From assembly GCA_021787845.1 (NCBI GenBank), contig JAJYLH010000005.1, forward strand, positions 1 through 64,000: a stretch of 64,000 bases of DNA, given 5' to 3'. A program made the position numbers and the translations under genes. The notes below the pieces were generated by a model. The model made no database searches. It was given only the letters and a program-made list of their open reading frames with translations, and was not told where the DNA came from. How positions within the stretch are numbered: the stretch's first letter is position 1; every line of letters starts with the position of its first letter. Of the stretch, positions 58,044 to 64,000 are shown in pieces. This stretch comes from Myxococcales bacterium. Lineage in GTDB: Bacteria; Myxococcota; Myxococcia; Myxococcales; JAJYLH01.

Positions 58044-58436
58044 ATGAGCACTCCCCTGGTCAGCGGCAGCGCCGTCCCCAAGCCCAGCGACATCGCGGTC
58101 GTCCGCCTCGAAGGGGCGCTCGGCCGCCCGGGCATCGAGGCCGCCGACTATCTGCTGCGCGAGGCCGCGCGCGAGAAGAACAAGGCCCTGCTCGACCTGA
58201 CCTTCGCCGACGAAATCGACCACCGAGCGGTTGCGCTCCTGGTCGCCAGGGCGCGGGTGATGAGGGCGCAGCGCCAGCAGCTCGCGGTGGTCGCGCCGCC
58301 GCCGGTGCGCCAGGTCCTCAAGGCGGCGGGCGGCGAGCTCAAGGTCTTCTCCACCCTCGCCGAGGCCACCGCCTTCCTCCTGGAGGAGCTGGCGGTCGCC
58401 ACCACCGGTCGCTTGCGCCCCCACCCCACGCCCTGA
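58044..58436 (+). CDS. STAS-domain protein inserted in the dcw cluster
   Basis: 130 residues. The core (DIAVVRLEGALGRPGIEAAD, KALLDLTFADEIDHRAVALL, VVAPPPVRQVLKAAGGELKV) fits the STAS fold of anti-anti-sigma factors. At the position of the phosphorylated Ser/Thr it reads EIDHRAV, so it lacks the usual Ser and is probably not a classic SpoIIAA-type switch. Located between mraZ and rsmH, on the same strand with short gaps, so it is expressed with the division genes. Role unknown. Confidence 0.75.
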   Translation: MSTPLVSGSAVPKPSDIAVVRLEGALGRPGIEAADYLLREAAREKNKALLDLTFADEIDHRAVALLVARARVMRAQRQQLAVVAPPPVRQVLKAAGGELKVFSTLAEATAFLLEELAVATTGRLRPHPTP

Positions 58437-58509
58437 GAAGCGAAGGGCCGGGAGTCTGGATTTTCAGAGGACGCTATTCAAGGGAGGCTCCTGAAGGGAT
58501 TTCGCTCTC

Positions 58510-59439
58510 ATGGCCGCGCGGGAACACAGGACGGTGCTCCGGGAGGAGGCGGCGGCGCTGCTCGCGCCCGCGCCCGGCCGGCGGGTGCTCGACGGGACGG
58601 TGGGCGGCGGCGGTCACGCCGAGACGCTGCTCGAACGCGGGGCGGAGGTGATCGGCTTGGACCGGGACGAGGCGGCGCTCGCGGCGGCGCGGGCGCGGCT
58701 TTCCCGGTTCGGCGAGAAGTTCACGGCGGTGCACGCGAACTTCCGTGACGCGCGCCGGACCCTCGACGCGCTGGGCGAAGGCGCGATGGACGGGGCGCTG
58801 GTCGACCTCGGGGTCTCGAGCTTCCAGCTCGACGACGAGGCGCGCGGTTTTTCCTTTTCGCGGCCGGGCCCCCTGGACATGCGGATGGACAGGTCGGCGG
58901 GCGAGCCGCTTTCGGCCTGGCTCGACCGGGTGGAGGAGACCGAGCTGGAGCGGGTCTTGCGCGTCTTCGGCGAGGAGCGGTTCGCGCGGCCGATCGCCCG
59001 GGCGATCGTGCGGGCGCGTCAGGCGGGAGCGCTGCCGGATACCGCGGCGCTGGCGAAGGTGGTGACGGAGGCGATTCCAGCCGCCCATCGGGGCGGGCCG
59101 ATTCATCCGGCGACGCGCACGTTCCAGGCGCTGCGGATCGCGGTCAACGACGAGCTCGGCGCCCTCGAAGGGTGGCTCGCCGACCTGCCGGACCTCGTCA
59201 GGCCGGGGGGGCGCGCCGCCGCGATCGCCTTCCACAGTTTGGAGGACCGGCCGGTCAAGCGGCGGTTCGCCGAGCTGACGAAGGGCTGCATCTGTCCTAG
59301 AGCGCTGCCGGTCTGCGGCTGCGGAAAGACCGCCGGGTGGCGGCTGTTGACCCGCAAGGCTTGGGTTCCCTCCGTCGCGGAAGTGGCGCGAAACCCGCGC
59401 GCGCGCAGCGCCAGGCTGCGTTGCATCGAACGGCTCTAG
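58510..59439 (+). CDS. rsmH: 16S rRNA (cytosine1402-N4)-methyltransferase
   Basis: 309 residues; methylates C1402 of 16S rRNA with SAM. Motifs: [15 protein letters not shown] (SAM loop), [30 protein letters not shown], and [13 protein letters not shown] near the C-terminus. Also known as mraW. Followed by ftsL after 25 nt. Confidence 0.96.
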   Translation: MAAREHRTVLREEAAALLAPAPGRRVLDGTVGGGGHAETLLERGAEVIGLDRDEAALAAARARLSRFGEKFTAVHANFRDARRTLDALGEGAMDGALVDLGVSSFQLDDEARGFSFSRPGPLDMRMDRSAGEPLSAWLDRVEETELERVLRVFGEERFARPIARAIVRARQAGALPDTAALAKVVTEAIPAAHRGGPIHPATRTFQALRIAVNDELGALEGWLADLPDLVRPGGRAAAIAFHSLEDRPVKRRFAELTKGCICPRALPVCGCGKTAGWRLLTRKAWVPSVAEVARNPRARSARLRCIERL

Positions 59440-59464
59440 AGCCGCTTTCTTGGAGCGTGAAGCG

Positions 59465-59908
59465 ATGGCGAACAAGCCCCGCCCACCGATCGGTCGTCGC
59501 GGACCCGGCCACGGGCGCAAGACGTTCTGGCTCTTGGTCGTGATCGCGGCGGGCGTCTGCCTCGGCGGCCTCTTCCTGACCTGGACCCGCATCGCGGTGG
59601 TGAACCGCAGCTACGCTTTGAACGCCGCCCGCGCCGAGAACGCGCGGCTGCACCACGAGCTCGCCGGGCTCAAGATCGAGGTCGCGACCCTCCAGTCGAC
59701 CGCCAGCATCGCCCGCGCGGCCTCGCACGCCTTGAACATGGTCCGGCCGAGCCCCGACCAGGTCGTCGTCCTGGAGCCCAGCCGTCCGGGGGCGCCGATT
59801 CAGGAGCCCGTGACCGCTTCCACCTGGCAGCAGCCGGCAGGAAACGATGGGCTGGGCGGCGCGACCAAGCCTACGGCGCCGGTCCCGTTGGCCGTCAACG
59901 GCCTCTAA
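59465..59908 (+). CDS. ftsL: Cell division protein FtsL
   Basis: 147 residues. A basic N-terminus (RPPIGRRGPGHGRK), one membrane helix (TFWLLVVIAAGVCLGGLFLT) and a periplasmic coiled coil (NAARAENARLHHELAGLKIE) are the FtsL layout. The Pro/Ala-rich tail is variable. It forms the FtsQLB subcomplex that activates septal peptidoglycan synthesis by the FtsI encoded next. An ATG at 59450 is out-competed by MANKPRPPIG. Confidence 0.82.
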   Translation: MANKPRPPIGRRGPGHGRKTFWLLVVIAAGVCLGGLFLTWTRIAVVNRSYALNAARAENARLHHELAGLKIEVATLQSTASIARAASHALNMVRPSPDQVVVLEPSRPGAPIQEPVTASTWQQPAGNDGLGGATKPTAPVPLAVNGL

Positions 59909-59923
59909 GGGCGGGGGTGGGAC

Positions 59924-61966
59924 GTGCCGGGCCGCGACGCGCCGACGACGAGAGGCATTCGCGCCCGGCTGACCCTGTGCGCGGCCGTGTTCTTCCTCCT
60001 CTTCGCGGCGGTGATGGGCCGCGCGGTCCAGCTCGAGGTGCTGGAGGCCGGCCGCCTGGGGTCGATGGCGCGCGACCAGGACTGGCGCACCCTCGACCTG
60101 ACCCCCCGCCGGGGGCCGATTCTCGACGCGCGGGGGTTGCCGCTGGCGTTGAGCATCGAAACCGAGTCGATCTTCCTCGACCCGAACAGCGCCCGCGCGC
60201 CGCGCAAGGACGCCCAGGACGCCCGCCCGCTGAGCGCCCGCGACGTCAGGCGCCTGGCGAGAGCGCTTCACCTCTCCGTCGGGGAGATCAAGCGCAAGCT
60301 CGCCCTGGACCGGTCGTTCGTCTGGCTGGAGCGCCGGCTCCCCACGGCCGAAGCGGAGGCAGCGCTAGCGCTGCACCTGAAAGGCGTCGGTTCCATCAAG
60401 GAGTACCGCCGCTACTATCCTCAGAAGCAGCTCGCGGCGCACGTGCTGGGCATGGTGGGCATCGACGGAAGCGGGCTCGCGGGGGTGGAGCTCGCGGAAG
60501 ACACGCTGCTCAAGGGCGCTCCCGAACAGGTGCACGGCATCCGGGATGTCCACGGGCGGCTGCTCTTCGAGGAGCCGGGGCTGCCGGCGGGCGCGCTCGC
60601 GGGCGCGACGGTGCGGCTGACCATCGACGCGACGCTCCAGCACGTGGCCGAGACAGCGCTCGCGCAGGAGGTGCACGATGCGCGCGCCAAAGCGGGAATG
60701 GCGGTCGCGATGGACCCGCGGACGGGGGCGGTGCTGGCGCTCGCGAACGTCCCGACCTTCAATCCGAATGCGCCCGACGGCCCCCTCGCCCACCTGCGCG
60801 ACCGAGCGGTGACCGACCAGTTCGAGCCCGGCAGCGTGATGAAGTGCTTCTTGATGGCCGGCGCGCTCACCGACCACGAGATCACGCCCTCGACGCTCGT
60901 CGACGTGAAAGGCGGCGTCCTCCAGCTCGGCCGCCACCGGATTCACGACGCCGAGAAGCCCAAAGCGGACGAGATCACGGCCACCCAGGTGCTCGCCACC
61001 AGCTCCAATGTCGGCGCTTCGCGCATCGGGCTCGGCCTCGGTCCGGCGCGGCTCATCGGCTGGTACCGCGCGTTCGGCTTCGGCGAGAAGACCGGCGTCG
61101 ACCTCCCGGGCGAGGTGGCGGGGGTGCTGCAGAACCCGGCGCGGATGGGCGACGTCGCGACCGCCACCTCGTGCTTCGGCCAGGGGATGACCGCCACCCC
61201 GATCGAGCTGGCGACCGCTCTGTCCGCGCTCGCGAACTCGGGCACGCTCATGCGACCGTTCGTCGTGGCGAGGGTGACGCGGGCGGACGGCGAGGTGCTC
61301 TTCGACCGTAAACCGGAGGAAGTGCGGCAGGTCGTTTCGCCCGAGGTCGCCCGCACGGTCGTCTCGATGATGGAAGCGGTGGTTCGCCGGGGCGGCACCG
61401 GCCAGCGCGCGGCGATGCCCGGGTTCGTCGTGGCGGGCAAGACCGGTACCGCCCAGAAGGCGGACCCGCTGACCCACCGCTACGGCGACCAGCGCTTCGC
61501 CTCGTTCATGGGCCTGGTGCCGGCGGATTCGCCGCGAGTGGTGGTGTACGTCGGCATCGACGAGCCGCAGACGTCTCATTACGGCGGCACGGTGGCCGCG
61601 CCCGTCTTCCGCGAGATCGCCACGGCGGCGCTCCAGGAGCTCGGCGTCGCTCCTACCCAGAGCCCGAACCCGCTCGCGGTGGCGGTGGCGCAGCAGGATG
61701 CGGCGAAGGAAGACGCGCAGACGGTGGAGGGGGCGGCGCTCGACCAGGATGCCGTGGACTCGACGCCGGCGCCGAAGGTAGGCGAGGGCGCTCTCGTGGT
61801 GCCGGACCTCACGGGGTTGTCGGCCCGGGCGGCGCTTCGAGCGCTGGCGTCGCGCTCACTGGAAGCGCACCTGTCGGGCACCGGCGCCGTCGAGAAGCAA
61901 TATCCCGCCGCGGGGCGCCGGGTGGCGCCGGGAACGCGGGTCGACGTGGTGCTGGGGAGCGGCTGA
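59924..61966 (+). CDS. ftsI: Septal peptidoglycan transpeptidase FtsI (PBP3) with PASTA domain
   Basis: 680 residues, GTG start. Membrane helix at 17-31, a dimerisation domain, then a penicillin-binding domain with SVMK (S304, K307), SSN (360-362) and KTG (K506). A single C-terminal PASTA domain (about 617-678, LVVPDLTGLSARAALRALAS) is present, a feature of Myxococcota and Gram-positive class B PBPs and absent from E. coli FtsI. Cross-links septal peptidoglycan. The stop overlaps the murE start. Confidence 0.95.
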   Translation: MPGRDAPTTRGIRARLTLCAAVFFLLFAAVMGRAVQLEVLEAGRLGSMARDQDWRTLDLTPRRGPILDARGLPLALSIETESIFLDPNSARAPRKDAQDARPLSARDVRRLARALHLSVGEIKRKLALDRSFVWLERRLPTAEAEAALALHLKGVGSIKEYRRYYPQKQLAAHVLGMVGIDGSGLAGVELAEDTLLKGAPEQVHGIRDVHGRLLFEEPGLPAGALAGATVRLTIDATLQHVAETALAQEVHDARAKAGMAVAMDPRTGAVLALANVPTFNPNAPDGPLAHLRDRAVTDQFEPGSVMKCFLMAGALTDHEITPSTLVDVKGGVLQLGRHRIHDAEKPKADEITATQVLATSSNVGASRIGLGLGPARLIGWYRAFGFGEKTGVDLPGEVAGVLQNPARMGDVATATSCFGQGMTATPIELATALSALANSGTLMRPFVVARVTRADGEVLFDRKPEEVRQVVSPEVARTVVSMMEAVVRRGGTGQRAAMPGFVVAGKTGTAQKADPLTHRYGDQRFASFMGLVPADSPRVVVYVGIDEPQTSHYGGTVAAPVFREIATAALQELGVAPTQSPNPLAVAVAQQDAAKEDAQTVEGAALDQDAVDSTPAPKVGEGALVVPDLTGLSARAALRALASRSLEAHLSGTGAVEKQYPAAGRRVAPGTRVDVVLGSG

Positions 61967-63471
61967 TGCGGCTCTTGGAGGTGATCGCCAACGCGGGGAG
62001 GCTGGCGCGGGGCTCGCCGGACACGCCCATCGCGCGGGTGACCTACGACTCCCGGCGGGTCGGGCCAGGCGACCTCTTCTGCGCGCTGCCGGGGCTGAGG
62101 GAGGACGGCGCGCGGTTCGTGCCCGACGCGGTGGCCAGAGGCGCTGCCGCAGTGCTCGCCGAGCGGGAGCTGCCGGGCGACTTCCCGCTGGTGGTCGCCT
62201 CCGACGCGCGGCGGGCGATGGCCCTGACGGCCGCGCAGATTTTCCGGCTGCCGGCCTCGAAGCTCGTGATGCTGGGGGTGACCGGGACCAACGGGAAGAC
62301 CACCACCGCCTACCTCGCCGAGGCGATGGCGCGCGCGGCCGGACGGCGGACGGGGCTCATCGGGACCGTGGAGACGCAGGTGAACGGGGTCTCGCGGCCG
62401 GCGGCGTACACGACGCCCGAGTCGGTCGACCTCCAGGCGCTCCTCGCCGAGATGGTGGAGAGCGGCTGCGAAATCGTCCCCATGGAGGCCTCCAGCCATG
62501 CGCTAGCGCAGTCGAGGGTCGTGGGCATCCGCTACCGGGCGGCGGCGTTCACCCAGCTCACCCGCGACCACCTCGATTTCCATGGGACGATGGAGGCCTA
62601 TTTCGACGCGAAGGCGCGGCTCTTCCACGAGCACCTGGCGGACGAAGGCACCGCGATCATCGGCCGCGACGACGAGTGGAGCGACCGGCTGGCGCAAAGC
62701 CTTCGCGAGACCAACCGGACCGTCTGGCGCTTCGCCATCGACGCGCCGTCGGACTTGCGGGCGACGAACGTCCAGCTCTCGCTTTCCGGTTTTTCGGCGA
62801 CCTTCGAGACGCCGGCGGGCACCCGCGAGGTGACGAGCCCGCTCGTCGGCGCGCACAACGTGAAGAACGCGCTGGCGGCGACCGGGCTCGCGCTCGCGGC
62901 GGGCCTCCCCCTCGGGGCGGTGGTCGAAGCGCTCTCGCGAAGCCGCGGCGCTCCCGGTCGGCTGGAGCCGGTGGACGATCCGCACGGCCGGCACGTCTTC
63001 GTCGACTACGCGCACACCGACGACGCGCTGGCGCGGGTGCTGGACGCCCTGGAAGCGCTCAAGCCGGCGAGCTCGAGGATCGTCTGCGTCTTCGGCTGCG
63101 GCGGCGACCGCGACCAAGGCAAGCGGCCGTTGATGGGCCAGGCGGTGGCCGAGCGGGCGCACGCGGCGGTGGTGACGAACGACAACCCGCGCACCGAGGA
63201 CCCGGCAGCGATCGTGTCGCAAATCGTGCCGGGAATCGAGGGGCAGGGCGTCGTCGGGCGGTCGGTCGAGGACCTCGCGAGCGGCGAGCGGGGCTACGTG
63301 GTGATTCCCGACCGGGCGGCGGCGATAGCGGCAGCGGTCCGGATCGCCAGGAGCGCAGACGTGGTGCTCATTGCCGGGAAGGGGCACGAGGACTACCAGA
63401 TCGTCGGCAGCGAGAAACGCCACTTCGACGACCGGGAAGCGGCACGGCAAGCGCTTGGGACGAGCGCATGA
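61966..63471 (+). CDS. murE: UDP-MurNAc-L-Ala-D-Glu:meso-diaminopimelate ligase
   Basis: 501 residues. P-loop GTNGKTTTAYL, Mur-ligase N-domain with YDSRRVGPGDLFCALPGL, carbamylated-lysine region THLDFHGT-type (RDHLDFHGTMEAYFDAKARL), and the DNPRTEDP motif that marks meso-DAP as substrate. Adds the third residue of the stem peptide in the cytoplasm. Overlaps the murF start. Confidence 0.96.
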   Translation: MRLLEVIANAGRLARGSPDTPIARVTYDSRRVGPGDLFCALPGLREDGARFVPDAVARGAAAVLAERELPGDFPLVVASDARRAMALTAAQIFRLPASKLVMLGVTGTNGKTTTAYLAEAMARAAGRRTGLIGTVETQVNGVSRPAAYTTPESVDLQALLAEMVESGCEIVPMEASSHALAQSRVVGIRYRAAAFTQLTRDHLDFHGTMEAYFDAKARLFHEHLADEGTAIIGRDDEWSDRLAQSLRETNRTVWRFAIDAPSDLRATNVQLSLSGFSATFETPAGTREVTSPLVGAHNVKNALAATGLALAAGLPLGAVVEALSRSRGAPGRLEPVDDPHGRHVFVDYAHTDDALARVLDALEALKPASSRIVCVFGCGGDRDQGKRPLMGQAVAERAHAAVVTNDNPRTEDPAAIVSQIVPGIEGQGVVGRSVEDLASGERGYVVIPDRAAAIAAAVRIARSADVVLIAGKGHEDYQIVGSEKRHFDDREAARQALGTSA

Positions 63472-64000
63472 CGAGTGCGTGGGATCTCCGGGTGACGTTG
63501 GACGAGGTGATCCGGGCGACCGGCGCCGAGGTGCTGCGCCCGGGGCCGGCGACGTCGGTCCTCTCCGGAATCACCACCGACTCGCGCCGCATTCCTCCGC
63601 AGGGGCTCTTCGTCGGCGTCCCGGGCGAGCGGTTCGACGGTTCGGACTTCGGGTCCGCCGCGCTTGCCGGCGGCGCTGCCGCTGTGCTCGTCAGCCGGGA
63701 GAAGGCCCGGTCCGCGCTCGATTACCCGGCGGGAGCGGTGCTGGCCTCCGACTCGCCGCTCAGGGCGCTGGCACGGCTTGCGCGCTGGCACCGGCGGCGG
63801 ATGCCCGCCCGCGTCGCCGCCATCACCGGGTCCAACGGGAAGACCACCTCGAAGGAGATGCTGGCGGCCTGCCTGCGCGAAGAAGGCCCGACCCTGGCGA
63901 CCGAAGGGAACCTGAACAACGAGGTCGGCGCGCCGCTGACGGTCCTGGCGCTGCGCGAGGAGCACCGGTTCGCGGTCGTCGAGCTGGGGATGAGCCACGA
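63468..64000 (+). CDS. murF: UDP-MurNAc-tripeptide:D-Ala-D-Ala ligase MurF (partial)
   Basis: The first 177 residues only; the gene runs past the right edge. N-domain ITTDSRRIPPQGLFVGVPGE and P-loop ITGSNGKTTSKEML identify MurF. The start overlaps the murE stop (ATGACG). Confidence 0.93.
   Translation, partial: MTSAWDLRVTLDEVIRATGAEVLRPGPATSVLSGITTDSRRIPPQGLFVGVPGERFDGSDFGSAALAGGAAAVLVSREKARSALDYPAGAVLASDSPLRALARLARWHRRRMPARVAAITGSNGKTTSKEMLAACLREEGPTLATEGNLNNEVGAPLTVLALREEHRFAVVELGMSH

Overview
The window is about 64 kb of very GC-rich, gene-dense bacterial chromosome. It most likely comes from a member of the Myxococcota (old Deltaproteobacteria). Three things point there: two secreted proteins end in a MYXO-CTERM-like sorting tail (a Gly-Cys or Cys-rich motif, a hydrophobic segment, then an Arg cluster); many lineage-restricted lipoproteins and PEGA proteins are present; and a division/cell-wall (dcw) cluster in the order mraZ, STAS, rsmH, ftsL, ftsI with PASTA, murE, murF runs off the right edge. 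I cannot name a genus from the sequence alone.

Layout. 0.1-6 kb: a radical SAM/SPASM protein, a membrane glycosyltransferase, a BrnT/BrnA toxin-antitoxin pair with a frameshifted toxin, and a PEGA/DUF1566 surface protein. 6.2-12.5 kb: ileS, lspA, lgt and a lipoprotein, that is isoleucyl-tRNA synthetase plus lipoprotein maturation. 12.6-21.1 kb: envelope and secreted proteins, tRNA-Glu and tRNA-Gln, a CPBP protease, gltX and a matrixin-like protease with a MYXO-CTERM tail. 21.3-28.9 kb: a PadR regulator, an orphan OmpR-type response regulator, an ABC exporter (ATPase plus FtsX-type permease), a PIN-type toxin-antitoxin pair and a CLC channel. 29-37 kb: a repeat-rich stretch with secreted proteins, a SEC-C protein and an orphan histidine kinase. 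37-45.4 kb: hemL and hemB, a 2OG-Fe oxygenase-like protein, a PAP2 phosphatase, DUF1844 and an HtrA-like protein that has lost its catalytic residues. 46-50 kb: thiE, a lipoprotein and two GT4 glycosyltransferases. 50.2-55.9 kb: the full 2-oxoglutarate dehydrogenase operon (sucA-sucB-lpd). 56-64 kb: tRNA-Ala, an AI-2E family permease and the dcw cluster.

The most unusual feature is the amount of structured repetitive DNA between, and sometimes inside, the genes. (1) Twelve short hairpins are built from 9-nt blocks related to GATCGGACC; eleven of them lie 21-57 nt downstream of a stop codon, the position of a 3'-end or terminator element. (2) Two unrelated tandem arrays both have a 42-bp period; one keeps its hairpins through compensatory base changes. 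(3) Several families of nested palindromes 75-275 nt long. (4) Repeat copies sit in frame inside coding sequences, notably in the N-terminal or signal-peptide region of exported proteins and in the C-terminal part of ileS. These are the best candidates for something undescribed.

Limits: nothing here was checked against databases. Family calls come from motif recognition, and starts were chosen by Shine-Dalgarno spacing, signal-peptide position and operon overlap.
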